Source: Atrichornis clamosus
Taxonomy: Eukaryota; Chordata; Aves; Passeriformes; Menuridae
Assembly (NCBI GenBank): GCA_013400975.1
Contig: WBMZ01014158.1
Coordinates: 124,001 to 188,000, forward strand
Length of the DNA: 64,000 bases
Direction: 5' to 3'
A model generated the notes under the pieces. The model was not told where the DNA came from and searched no databases. It was given only the letters and a program-made list of their open reading frames with translations. The position numbers were made by a program, and so were the translations under genes. Shown piece after piece: positions 1-38,466 of the stretch (positions within the stretch are counted from its first letter, which is position 1; every line of letters starts with the position of its first letter).

Positions 1-13210
<13,210 letters not shown>

Positions 13211-13285
13211 GTCATGAGAGAATGGGAAGAGGCTGAACGCCAAGCGAAGAACTTGCCAAAGGCCGACAAGAAAGCTGTTATCCAG
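13211..13285 (+). CDS. APP: APP exon 10: E2 domain helix
   Basis: This is a 75-bp exon of 25 whole codons, beginning [13 protein letters not shown] and ending KAVIQ before GTAAAG. It corresponds to APP770 residues 409-433. It continues the first long helix of E2; the basic and acidic heptad-like pattern ([14 protein letters not shown]) suits a coiled coil, and the RERMS-proximal region together with this exon forms part of the heparin-binding surface described for E2. Both boundaries are phase 0, so skipping would keep the frame. The acceptor is AG at 13209-13210 after a T-rich stretch. I see no residue differing from the human protein. Confidence 0.98.
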
Positions 13286-26050
<12,765 letters not shown>

Positions 26051-27474
26051 TGAAATATGCTAATTGACATTTGGAGCCTTCCATGCTGTAGGGACGCAGT
26101 AATTGACAATGAGATTTAGCAAATCCTTCCGGGGTTTGGATATTTAATTTACATGGTGAATATTTACACAATGTAGACAGTTTGGAAATCCCACAGCTAA
26201 AAAACTAGTTTTTCCAGCACAGAAGCTGGACTGTGGATGAATCAGGTAGCAGCAGTCCCATGTTTGCCTCTTCCCTGAGAGCTGTAACAGCAGATAGCTG
26301 TGAGGGGCAATGGCCTTTGCTTCCATCCAGGTTGCTGCCCTTGGCTGTGGCATTGCTGCAGCACAGAGATCTCCAGCACAGCACTATTGCAGCAAGGCAG
26401 CTGCACTCAGCCACAGTTTTGGATATCACATTGCTCACGTGTGTCTTCAAGAAAAACAACACTGGATTAAATGTCGTGGCCAGAGCTGGGACAGTCATTG
26501 TCTCTGGAGCAGCTTCTTTTCCCAAGTTGAAATACTCTGCCAAATGGCAGTTAATGTATTAGTTTCACTAATAAGCAGCTTCAGCTGCCTAAATAAGTTA
26601 CTGATTCCTTTAAAACCCAAGGGAGGGAGGCATGCCACTGCAGTAGGGATTAGGATGCATTTAGGACACAGGGAGAGGATGGACACGGGTGTAGCGGTGG
26701 ATTCATTTGCCCAAAGTATGGGTGAGGAAGGAGATGTGCTTCTACTTGTGAGGTAGCTTGAGAGGGCTGGGAATGACATCAGGAGATTGTGGAAGGGATT
26801 GGGAGGCAAACCAAAAGATGACTGGTTAGTAACTGTCCATGTGTTTCTGTGCTCCACAATCATAAGGCATAATCAACAGACTCAGTCTGTGGGTGTGGAG
26901 TCGTTTGGGGAGGAACAACATCTTACTGATCATTTGAAAGCACATCATTTCTGTAGAAAGATGTTGGTGCTGTTGGGTCTTTGAGATGCTCTGTTTGTTA
27001 TCTTTTTGTGCTGCTATCATTCCCTTGGGGTCTTTGCTTCAAATTTGAATTTCTTCTATTCTTGGTAATGTTAGTGCTTGTTGCTGAGGACATTCTTCTA
27101 AATTTTCTTCTGCTTTCTACATACTGAAATGGAATGAGGATTTCAGAATCTTTGAAGTGGCATGAGACTAAAAGTCTATTAACTGCTGAGTGGTTTGCAA
27201 AAATCTGACTCCTAATCTCAAATATAATACTAATTTTTAGGGAGAAAAAAGAACCTAAAATTAGCAGGATATTATTTCCTAATAAGTTGAGAGCAGCTAA
27301 GAAATCTCAAAGAAAAAGTCTGTCACAGTCTCTTGAGTAGTTTTTCCTTACCTTGATTTTTTTTTTTGGTGGTTTAGACTGTGCTAAAAACTGTTCAAAG
27401 CATTGCAAAATTTAAAGCAATTTAAACAGAGTTCTCTTAACTGGGAGTTACTAAGCAACACAAATTAAAGCACT

Positions 27475-27510
27475 ATCAGATCTGGATAAAATATCAGATC
27501 TAGATAAAAC
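27475..27510. repeat. Tandem duplication, two 18-bp units
   Basis: The units ATCAGATCTGGATAAAAT and ATCAGATCTAGATAAAAC are adjacent and differ at two positions. This is a small local duplication with no known role. Confidence 0.8.
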
Positions 27511-28651
27511 TCTTCTCCATAATGAGAAGAAAGCCTAATCAACATTCTTCTGGTTGATAACATGGTCTGTATACTTGGTTTTACATGTCTGTTTTAATGA
27601 AAAGTTTGTGAAGGTCATTCCCATCTGTTCAAGGAGACAATATCCTTTTAGCTTTGAGCACTGATCAGCCTGTTTCAAATTGTGTCAAAATTATTGAATT
27701 TCTTAGTCTCTGAACTCTTCCTAAACCTCTGGACATCTATTACAGCTGCTCTATCTGTGGAGAAGTAAACTTCGAATAAAACTGTACTTTGTAGCATTCC
27801 CAAGAAATAGTACAACTCTCATTAAAAAGACAAATGTTTCATTAAATACCTTCTGTTGGAACCATTGATTTAGAAAGTCTGAGTCAGTAGAAAAGTTGAA
27901 AAATAACCTAGGTAAGAACATCTCACACACAGAGTGTCTGAATAATAAATTACACGTAAGGAGACATGGTTGGAAATAGTTTTAGTTCATTTTCTTTGTT
28001 CATTATGGTTTCAGTTTCTAGTTCCACTCACTGCGGAGTTCTTCATGAACAGTTTTCACCTTGAGGAATGGATAATCTTTACTTTAGACAACAGAGCTCT
28101 GACAAAGGTAGCTTTTCCCTAAATTGAACAAGTAGCTCTATGAGCAGCAATATAAATGAGATCTAGTTTGCTGTGAATTTCTACTGTGGGTTTAATTCCT
28201 CTGACATTTAGTATGGTGCTGTTTTTCACTTGATTTCTCTCATTGCTAGAAATATCATGATCTATTTTGCACAGTTGATCAGATAAATCACAGCCTAGCA
28301 GTTGAACATCTGAAGTTTCCTTAAAATACAGACTACAGTTGAAGTTCTTACCTCAAAAGTCAGGTTTACAGCCATTGTTTTAATGTGTGGAATCCAAAGC
28401 AAAACATCCAACTTCTATGCTATAAAGAGGTTTTTATGCCTTTTAAGAGCAGCCTTTTCTTGTTGTTTTCATCAGTCCAGCAAAGCTGGTGGCAGGAGTT
28501 CAGGGTAAAATTCAAAGGAGTTGTGGTCCTTACCTGCGGGTGTCCCTCACCAGCTGATGTCCACCAGCTTTAACAGTGGGTGCCATGGGAGTGGGAAGAC
28601 CCACAGCCTCCAGAGGGTCCAAACCAGCACTTAAATTAAGTGAGGGCTTTC

Positions 28652-28827
28652 TCGCTAAATGTTTGACCCGTGCGTAATGTGCGAACGCGCCGTCAGGGGG
28701 TCACACACCGCACTGCACCGCCGAGCCCGCTTGTGTGAGGAAGGGCGCTGCTGCCTGTCTCCTGTGCGTGTTGGAGCAGAGGAAAAGGCCGGTCCGAGAG
28801 TTTCACAAAGAGGTCATGCGACCACGG
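28652..28827. other. CpG-rich patch in intron 13
   Basis: About 17 CpG dinucleotides fall in roughly 175 bp, while the flanking intron has almost none. The patch is too short for a classic CpG island. It could be a remnant of an inserted GC-rich element or a small intragenic regulatory site; the sequence alone does not decide. No TATA-containing promoter or open gene is attached. Confidence 0.5.
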
Positions 28828-31800
28828 TTGTTCTGACAAAGCTTGGAAAGCGTAAGCAAGTCATTTGGGTCAGAGACCGTTCGGCATTCTGGCTGCAAAT
28901 GATTTCTCAAGGGGCAGTGATGCAAATGTGCTAAAAACCAGGTCACTCTCAGCAGTTGATGTAGCTCCTGGCCTTGAATGGGGTTTCTTATGAGCAGGTG
29001 TATGTCCCATGAATAGGTGAGTAGCACAAAAAATTCTGAGAAGATACATTTATTTGCACACTGTAGGTGAGCAGATTATTTGCCTGCCTAGGTATTTGTA
29101 CTCACCTTTTCCCTCTGATAAATCTCATATACTATTTAATATGTATGGAAACCCAGAAAAAGCAATAGCAGGCTTTGAGAGAAATCAGCAGTTCCTTTGA
29201 GCACATCCTGCTTTAAATCCTTATTTGATTAGACTGCTTATCCATGTATGTAAAAGGCAATTTATTGCAGAGAGTGGCACAGCAGGCACAGCTTCTGAAT
29301 CAGAAGGTACATCCGAGCTTTGTGCATCAGCACGTGGGCAGGCGGTGAGCTGAATCTTTAATTCTGTCTTTGCTACTCGTTTCCAAACTGATGTCCTCAG
29401 CTCCATCTTTTCTAGCCCACCATTGAGGAAATATTCAGCACCCAGTAATACCACAGCAGTATTGCACCTGAGCTCGGAAACGTTCAGTTACGAGCAATAA
29501 GTTAGAGAATATTATTTCGCCTGTCCCTTGACAAATAAAATCAAACTATTGTTATTTTATTATTCTGTTCCACTCTGCCTGTCCTGTTCTTCTGCAGCAT
29601 GTTCTGGATGCCACACGCACCTTACACGCCTAGAAGAGAGGGCAAACCCCGGCTGACCCCAGAGCAGTGCCTGCTTTTAGATAGGTACCCACCCGCTGTG
29701 GGGTCAGGTGCTATTTCAAGCATTTGTGTGCTCCAGCTTAGCATGACAAAATTTGAAACAAGAGACATTTCCCTCTTGACATTTGCCTCACAACTTCCTG
29801 TGAAGGTTTCTGTAAGTGTTTTTAGAAACACTACAAGGTGCTGATGTCTGAACTTGCTTTTGTTTAGCACTTCCTCGTCAATCACCAGGCCCCGATATCT
29901 CTCTGAGTCGAGAGCAAAGCTGGTGCTACCTCAGCTGCTTCTGGTCCTTCAGCATTTATTAGACTAATTTTTGATTTCTTGTTTCCAGCTTCTACTTTTG
30001 ACCTGTAGTCAATCCACAGCCCTGCTGCATTTCTTGCCATGAGTTGAATTAGGATTGCTATTCCCAACCATTCTGTGGTGTCTTCCTTAAGAACTTTAAT
30101 GGTATTGGTTTCTTGCCACAGGCTGACAGTTCAAAACAACAGCCAGTGTGGTTTGGGCACTGATTCTGCAAAACCAAAACATGCCCCTGGGGGCTTTGCA
30201 AAAGCAAATTCTGTGTCTTGTTTTGTTTGGTGCCATTCCTTTTGTGACTGTTTTCTTCATCCTCTCCCTTAAAATACTATGTTTTGAATTTGTAATTAGT
30301 AATCTCTTTCAGACTGAAATTCTGAGTGTCAGTAACTCATCCTTGTACGTTCTGTCTTAAAATTTAGCTGATGGGAATTCTACCTTCAAAGACACTTAAG
30401 ATGTTTGAGCAGTACTTAGGATTTCTGAACCTTTATTTGAAGTTGGGTTGCCTTATCAAGGTATCAGAGTAACAAAAAGGAGTTGACATACACTGACTGT
30501 GTAAATAGCTTGTTAAAAGGTTTCCAAGGGTATTGGAGTGGGATCATGCAGAATGGTGTAGTTCATATCAAGTAAAAACAGTAATTAATTACCTTGTTAC
30601 TCAATTTGAGTGCATTAGACTAGAAAATTCTTGAAACTGCTTTTTGTTTGTGGAGGTGGCAGTTTTAGGCTGCTTCATGGGAACCAGTTCTAGTCTTCCT
30701 CTTAAACTAGAGGCAAAATTGCTGGTAGCATCTTATTAATGCAATAATGTCCTGCATCAGAGTGGTTATAATGCCTTTCTTTTTTTTTCTGGTAAAATCA
30801 AACAGTGCTGTTGAAGCATGGGTGACCGAATTAGCACTCCAGGATTTACCTGCACTGGGACAGACCTAGTTCAGTGAACTGGCACAGAGGAAGATGAGGA
30901 ATGGTCACCAGTGGTGCTTATCCTCAGGGCAGTTGGGTTTTGCACCAGTTGACAACCCAGACAACGTGAATCCAGTGAGCATCTGCAGTCTTTGCAAAAA
31001 CCCATAGCTGAGGAGGGCTGAACAATTCCTGTCGAGTTTTATACTGTCTGCCATTCTGGAGGTCACTGGAATTGTCATTTCTAAATTGCCCCAGGCACTT
31101 GGCTAGTACTGAGTAGGGGAGTGTTCACTTTCGGAGGCAAGGAAATGTCATCTTTGCTAAACCATAAGTATTGAATTTCCACCCTCATCTCTTTAAAACC
31201 AGCACATTTTTTCCATGGCAGCAAGTCTTCCATTGAGATTTATTGGGTAAATCTACACCACACAGAAATTTCTCAGTTAACTTTAAACACAGTTTCTGGA
31301 AGTAAGTACAGTTATATGTAGGCCTTGCCAAAGGTTCTGTAAAACCTGCCTTCTGCTTTTCAAGGGCCTGTTTGGTGTGTCTGGACTGTGTCATACAAGG
31401 TTGCTGTTCCTGCTCTCCTGCCCTTTGTGCCCATAAGGATAATGCAACTGGAACAAGCAGTCAGAAGCAGCCTTTAGAGAATGTGTATTTGCACAGGTAC
31501 CCTGAAGTCACTTCCAGCACTGACTGTGCCCGTGCTTTCTCCCCATAATTGATTTGACATATTTATGTGTATCCAGTAACCTCAATGTTTCAAAGAGAAA
31601 TTTGAATTTTCTGTGAAGTGGTTGTTTGTCTTTAATACTCTCCCTTGAAGGCTTATAGTTGAAGGCCTATTCAGTTGAAAAGATTATTCGTTAGGACTGT
31701 AGCAAAGAATATATTGCTGGGTCAGTGGTTAAAAATAGCAAAGTTCTTCCACAAAAGTAAATGCATTCTGTGTTAAGCTTTCAACAGGAGCATTGAGATA

Positions 31801-31910
31801 GATTTTGTATGCTTAAATACTGACATATGGCCCAGGTGGAGTGCCTGATGAGCAATTAAGACCTTTTCCACCCAAGGACATTGTTTTTTAAAGCATTTGA
31901 CTAGTTCATA

Positions 31911-31933
31911 CACATATATATATACACACACAC
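31911..31933. repeat. TA/CA simple repeat
   Basis: This is a short alternating purine-pyrimidine run (CACATATATATATACACACACAC), a small microsatellite that could vary in length between individuals. Confidence 0.8.
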
Positions 31934-32123
31934 TTGAGCTTTTTTTCTTCAGGTGTTGTTTTTTTCTTTAATCATCACAAGTCTATGGCCTTTACTAAGC
32001 CATCAGTTTTGCTACTTCATTATCTCCATAAAATATTCTAAGAGTTCTTTAAATACCATAAATAATAAGGTGCCATTTGTTGGAGCAAGGTGATGTATGA
32101 CGTTTAGGTAGGAATCAGCCAAT

Positions 32124-32277
32124 GACACAGAAGCACAGAATGGCTGAGGGTGGAAGGAACCTCTGGAGAACATCTGGTCCATTCCTTTTGCTTGAGCAGG
32201 GCCTCCCAGAACCAATTTTCAGTACTTGGTCACCCTCACAGTGAAAGAGTGGGTTTTGTTTATGTTTAAGAGACTCA
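32124..32277 (-). mobile_element. CR1 LINE 3' end fragment, antisense to APP
   Basis: GACACAGAAGCACAGAATGG, then CTGAGGGTGGAAGGAACCTC and CTGGAGAACATCTGGTCCAT, match the reverse complement of the CR1 3' region. The match then decays through 'cctcacagtgaaagagtggg' to about 32277. Only about 150 bp remain, so this is a strongly 5'-truncated copy. Confidence 0.8.
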
Positions 32278-34390
32278 GCTCTGCTAGTAAAATAAGTCCT
32301 TTGCTTCAGCGTAGGAAAAAAATTCCTGGAAGTAGATCAAACATGAAAATCCTCTTCTAATCATCTCTTATTTTCTGTCCAGATTATTTAACTGCCATAG
32401 AAAATTAGGCAGAGAATTGTAGATGATTAAAATAGATATAAGTGCACTTCACTGACGCTGATGTTCTGAAATGCTTTCATTAGCAATGGACGATATCCTG
32501 CCCATCTTTTGTAGTTAAACGGTCTATTGTTTTCTGTCATGGGCACTAATGTTCTCCAGAAAAGATAGGAATCCTGAGTTTTGTGTGCAGAAGCCCTCTT
32601 TCCATCTCAGGAATACTGTGCACATGACTTCAGTCGGTAAGAGAGCCAGCTTCCTACAGGGCTCACAGATACTGGGAAGGGGATAAATGGTTTCACGTGG
32701 CTTTGGTTTGGGGTGGCTTTTTCACCAGGGAAAGATACAGGACGTCTTGTTTTCCGGTTCAGAAATTTAATCAGGATGAAAAGTTAATAAAAGTCACTAA
32801 GTTTATTAAGAGAATATTTTCCTCTGGTTTCAGTAACGCTGTTCTGTTTCACTTGCGCCTCTAAGAAATCTGGTCTCATGACCCAAGAGTTACAACTGAA
32901 AACTGATAATAATTGTGGACCTATAGTTTATAAACAAAGTATTTTTTTAATTTTCTGAGCATCTGCTATTTCAGTGAGTGTTTAAACCTTTTGTTCTAAA
33001 TAATTCATCCTTCAGCAGGAGAGGTTTAAACCTTGTTGCCTTGATTTTCTTCAGGAGCTGATGGCTAGAGCCCTCTGTCCTGCAATCATGGATCCTTCTT
33101 GAAGGCATTTTTCTGTGTCCTTTCCATTACTCCTGCCTGAAGTGCTTTTTCACAGACACTTCAATTTAAATAGCAGGTTGCCATCCCCTCTGCAGATCCC
33201 ACGGGGAGTTCCTGACCATGAGACCACTCTGGGCTCCCAGTGGCTGCAGGCTGAGACTGAGACAGTGCCCTCTCAACAACTCCTTTTGATACCCTTCTGC
33301 AAAAGTCTACAGGTCACCTTGTGCACAATGGAAAAAATGGACCAAACTTTGAATAATTGTCCCATTATTGGTTGTATTCTTTCCTGGTTTTTTCTTGTTT
33401 GATTGGATACACGTGGAAATGCGGATTTGATCAGGATTTTCTTCTAAATCTCCAGTCATTTCACCAGTCATTTCCTGGTGTCATGAAGACAATAGGCTGG
33501 GAAATTCTGTCTTGGAGAGCATTGTTTCTGCTGGGAGTAGGGTTACAGTTGTATGAAAATGTTGTATTTATAGGAGTGTGTGTATTATATTAAATCAGGA
33601 TACTGGATATATTTGATTTTAAAAGGCATCATAGGTCAGGATTACCTTACAGCTGCAGATTTGCTCGTAAACTTCTGGTTGAGTTGATTTCCTGCTCTGT
33701 TGTGCCTTCAGTGAAAAGTCTAAAGCTGAGCACTTGTTTTTGAGATGATACAGATAAAACACGTGGTGGTACCAAAAAGTTTTTAAAGTCTGCTTTTACT
33801 CGTTTATGAAGCAGAATGGCTTCTCAGCCTTCCTCATGAGTATTTCCTGATAGTTGCTCCTAGTGTTACGCTTCAAGGAACTAAAATGTTAGTTCATCGT
33901 ATGTCAAATTTAAGATGTCTTTTTATTTTTTGGGTAGATAACAAAAGTCTCAAAACATCTTGCAGTTGTCCAGCTTTCAAATATGATCTGAGAGCAGGTG
34001 ACTTTCTGAATGCATAGCTCCATTCAGAGGGCAGCCTCTGTCTTGGTAAAATGTTGCCCGCTTACAGAAGTGTCATTATTCTGAGTTTTTGGAGATTTTA
34101 TTGATACACTGCATATATGTGTAATTTTATTCATAAATACATCACCTTAAATCAAGTTACCAATGTCAGTGTCCACGAGTACTGAAGCAGCATCTTCTGC
34201 TTCATTTGTGCTGTTGAATGATGGATCTCCTTTTCCCAGTGTTTTTTGGAAGCACAGTCGTGTCACTGTGTGCAATTCATTCTGAGATCAGATTCCGAGT
34301 GGGAAGTGTTCTGTTGTAAAAGAAACAAAGTAATCATCTGAATTCTTATTCAGCAAATTGCACGTGGGCACCAGGTACAGACTGTTGGCA

Positions 34391-34455
34391 CTAGCTCTTA
34401 TATATTATATATGTTATATATGACAGAGCTAGCCTCTGGAACTGTTATCCAGAGG
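34391..34455. repeat. Two adjacent inverted repeats (AT-core palindrome plus hairpin)
   Basis: CTAGCTCT (34391-34398) pairs with AGAGCTAG (34425-34432) around a TATATA-rich core that is itself largely self-complementary. Immediately after it, CCTCTGG (34433-34439) pairs with CCAGAGG (34449-34455) around a 9-nt loop. The tight abutment suggests a structured unit or the end of a small non-autonomous transposon, but no matching partner end or clear target duplication was seen. Confidence 0.75.
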
Positions 34456-37400
34456 AACTCTAAAGTCTGAACTGCCTCACTCCAGGCAGGTGTCCTGAGG
34501 GGGATGGCTAAATATGCCTCTAATGCCAATGGTGTTCTAAGTTTTGCTTTATTCAAGCAAAGCTTTCTTTCCAGAAGTGCAGAGTGAAAATTCGCAGGTG
34601 CTTGTTATGGTCGAGAGTGTCTGTGGTGTTCTTGCTAAGCACGTTCTTTCTACTGGGATGAAAGGGGGAAAGGATTACTGAGGATGTGTGGTTTTACAGA
34701 ATGGCTGGGTTGATGGAGATGTGGCAGTAATGTCCTGCCAGTTCCCATGCACACGGGATTAGAAATGATCTTCCATCAGTGCCGTTTTCTCCTGCCTGTG
34801 ATTCTCAAATACCCAATTTCATTGAAAAATGCATTTTCCTGAGTAGTGATGCCTGGGCAGGGTTCCAGTTCTTGCTCTGTTCTGCTTCCTTCTTTTAGAT
34901 CATGCACATGAGAAACAGCATGAAAGCCATGAGAACAAGCCACGTCCCACTTCATGGGTATATTTGGTACATGTAATAAATGCATCTCTTAAGAATACTC
35001 TGACAACTCAGGATACATTTAGCCTATCAAGTGCTAAAACTGCAGTTAATAAACAGGCAAAATACACATCATCTGGAGCAGCTACTGCACTATTCAGTTT
35101 TGGTAAATTCGGATTTCAGTTAAAAATGTTCTCTTTTAACCAAGGGTATCAGCTGCAACAAGTTAATGTTCACATTTTTGTATTTTTATGGATTATTTAG
35201 TGATTCCTATGCTGCCTCTCAGATCAGTACACATCAAAAATTGTCGTGGGACTCATACTCTCTGACCTTCAGAAGTGTTTACAGAAAATGAAGGGTAACT
35301 GACTTTTTTCAGGTGTTGGAAAGTGGTATTTTTAAGTTCTACTGCCCTTTTAAATTGTACTGTGTATTGTAAGGTTGGCATGTAAAGCTGATTATTTTTA
35401 TCAGTAAATAAGAACCAATAAGTAATTTATAAATAAAGTAAATCATTATTTTCAGAAAATAAGACAGTAAAACTCTGTAGCAATGTTTCATATAAATGTT
35501 TTGCAGAGCAGTTTTCACTTAAGAGCCTTACAAGCTACTTAAGATGGAAATTTTGTACTTCACACAAGCCTGAGGAGGAATAATGATTGCTGATTCATCT
35601 GACAGAAATATCAATGATGATTGGTGGAGCTGTTTATTTGTTTTAATTTAGACTCTTCAGCCTATTTTGAAGCACTTAATGATATGTTAATTTGGAATTA
35701 AATACAGAGTAAAATTTAAACTTGGGGAATTTGTCGCAGTGTCTTCTGTGAATCAGGAGGATGGCATACAATATATGTTCTTAATTATGGTATAGTTCAG
35801 TTTCAATTCAGGTTTTTCCCCAAGTCTTTATTAATATTTTCTTGTCTACCTTGATATTAGGTTGTTGCCATGCCTTACTTGGAGAGGAACTTTGTGCATA
35901 CTAGACCTGAGAGATCCCAATGTTGAAAACATCGGGCTCAGTGTACAAAAAACTGTGTTTCATGCAGAATTTATGCAGAACAGGGCCAGAATGTGAAAGT
36001 GGGATGTTCCTGTATTTTAATCCAGAGCTTTTGAGGCTGTGAATCATGAATTTTTCTGAAACAATATTACTAATTTAACCAATTTGAATGAGGAGGGGAT
36101 GAGAGGAAGGGGAAGAGACCACAGAAATGGCCAAAAAGGCCATTGTGAAAGGGAGGAGCAGGGTCTTTAATTTCAGTTAACTAACTCTCAGAGATAACAC
36201 AAGCCATTGGGTTTTAACTTACTTTATCCCACAAACTTCCTTCAATACCCCCTGCTTTGAACTGAGAGGGAAATGCAGTCATTAATCAGACGACTGGCTG
36301 TTAAATACTAAAAAAAACATAAACATGCACACAGCTGTAGTGATATATTGAGGTTTAATTTTAGTTAACAACGAATTTGTGTAGCTGTCAGGTAGCTAAG
36401 GGTCTGTAGTAATTACAGTGTTCCGTCACTGAAGGTAAAGAGTGTCACAGCAGCCTTCTTGGAAAATTAGACAAAATTTCAGAGCTTGAGTTTCATAGCA
36501 GGCTGTAAAAATGGGAGAGGATGATTCTGTTTCTTCCTTGATTGAAGTGACGTGGAAATTCTCTTGAACCTTTGCTCAGAGGTCTCAGTAATTGCACAGC
36601 CACGTACTAAACTAAATTTACCCTTTACGTGGTAATAAGTATTCTCCTGAATTGGATCACCCAAGCTTTAGAGACTGTTCCATACAGAAAACCTGTGATC
36701 CACCTGCAAAAAGACAATTGCTCTCTATATAAGTTAAACATCTTTGGAGGTTTTAATGATTAAGACAAAATGTCTGCAAAGCAGATCTAACTGAAACATT
36801 ATTCCATGTACCAGCTGACAGAAGGAGACTCGCTTGGGGCGTTTTTATTATGTGATCTGGAAAACAGCAAAATCCCCATGTGCTGAAAGAAGAGAAGCAG
36901 CAAGAAATGGGAAAGAAATAGAAGGGCTAAAGTTGTCATTTAAAAAAAAAATATTAGAAGCATTTTCTTTTTAGTATGGCTCTAATTATTGCAGCTACTC
37001 TCAAGTTCAAATGTGTATTTTTTTTATGAAGTTAGGTTCTTAGCCAACAAGGTTTTGCCTAAGGCTATGGGATGCTTATTCTCTTACTAACTTCTAGGAA
37101 AAATGTCTTAGGTCCACTGTTTCATGATGCCTTAAATGTTCACTTTCTGAGAACTTGAAATGGCAAACTCTTTTTACCTTATTGAACAGGATTTTCATAC
37201 ACATCAGAAATTTCTGAAATGTGGAGGGCCTCGGCTGCTCTTTGCTCTTGCCCCAGTGGTGGTGTCTCTGAAGGACAGAAAAGAAGAACTACGTTTTCCG
37301 TGGTTCTTGCTCTCTGTGTCTCCCTCTAACCCTGAGGGAGAGACATACTGCCCTGTAGGAGCTTCCAGACGAAAAGACCTGTGGCATAATTTCACAGGCT

Positions 37401-38448
37401 GACCAGGAGGCAAGAGGAAAGCATGGGTCTGATGGGGTGTTCATGTTTTCTCTGTTAGTATGGATCTGAGCGCTGCAGGTTGGGCTCATTCCCGGGATTT
37501 CACAGGAGTGACCTACCCTAGCCCTCCTCTGTCATCATCTTCAAAGCATCCAGGCAACACAGCCACTCTTCCACCCTCCAGCAGGCAGGTCACTTCCAAT
37601 CAAGCTCTCATCAGAGTCTCTCTCTAAATTATATTTGACTTGTACCATATAAATGAATTAGTTCAGTGCTGAATACCACATAATTGTGTTTTGCAGCTCG
37701 ATAATGTTATAATTATGACTCCTAGCAGTCTGTAACACTGTGGTCTTACAGTGCTGGATTCAGCAAAACGTCTTAGAATAACAATGTGCTTGAAATTCAG
37801 TGGAGCTTCATTCTTTGTGAGAAGGCACAGGAGGTCTTGTTTTCATATTTACCAGTTTGGGGGAGTTCTGATTCATGCAGTGACAAGATGCAGACACTCG
37901 AAGTGAGATAAAACCTGACTGCTTTACATCAGTGCAACTCCTTTGGAAGATATGACGTGTTGAATTAACCCATAAAGTAGGCATACAGCTGCAAGCTGCA
38001 GCTAAACAGGTTACCCCTTACCACGTGCACTGTGATAAACGGCTGTGTTTTAGTGAATCCTAGTTGTGACCTACAGCAGGTGCATGATTTAAGCTGTCTT
38101 CAGACTGGGTTAAGGCAATATGTGTGCCTGTGCAAATGAAGCCATCCCTGTGACTCAACTGCTCTGTGATTTCTGCTGTTGAGAAGAGCAGGGAGGTTGC
38201 TGATACTTTTTAGTTTTGTCCTTTTGAAAGCACATACTCAACGAACTCTGGGAAAAACACGTGTTCAGTGCAGGCTGAATGGTCACTGATGATTAATGAG
38301 ACAATAAGACTTTGCATTTTTACCAGTGTATCTGAGCTGTTTCCAAGCCCATCTTTGTTGGATCAGTATAGATTCTGCCATGTAAATGACATTTTGCAAA
38401 GGAAGTACGGTGTTGGGTCAAAACTATGGCATATAATTTGGTGGTATT

Positions 38449-38466
38449 CTAATTAGTCCTAATTAG
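38449..38466. promoter_or_regulatory. Doubled TAATTAG homeodomain-type motif
   Basis: CTAATTAGTCCTAATTAG holds two copies of the palindromic core CTAATTAG with 10-bp start-to-start spacing, which is about one helical turn. TAATTA is the core site of many homeodomain proteins. This is a motif observation only; AT-rich introns make single copies common, and no conservation data were available. Confidence 0.3.

Noticed and set aside
26310..26863. Open frames of 148 (+) and 122 (-) codons
   Set aside because: Opposite-strand overlap with no domain or sequence bias indicating coding; treated as chance.
30900..30960. Possible sense-strand CR1 reverse-transcriptase fragment (reads like VTSG..PQGS)
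   Set aside because: Only about 15 residues resemble the reverse-transcriptase motif, with an inserted codon; flanking sequence on both sides does not match CR1, so it is too weak to call.
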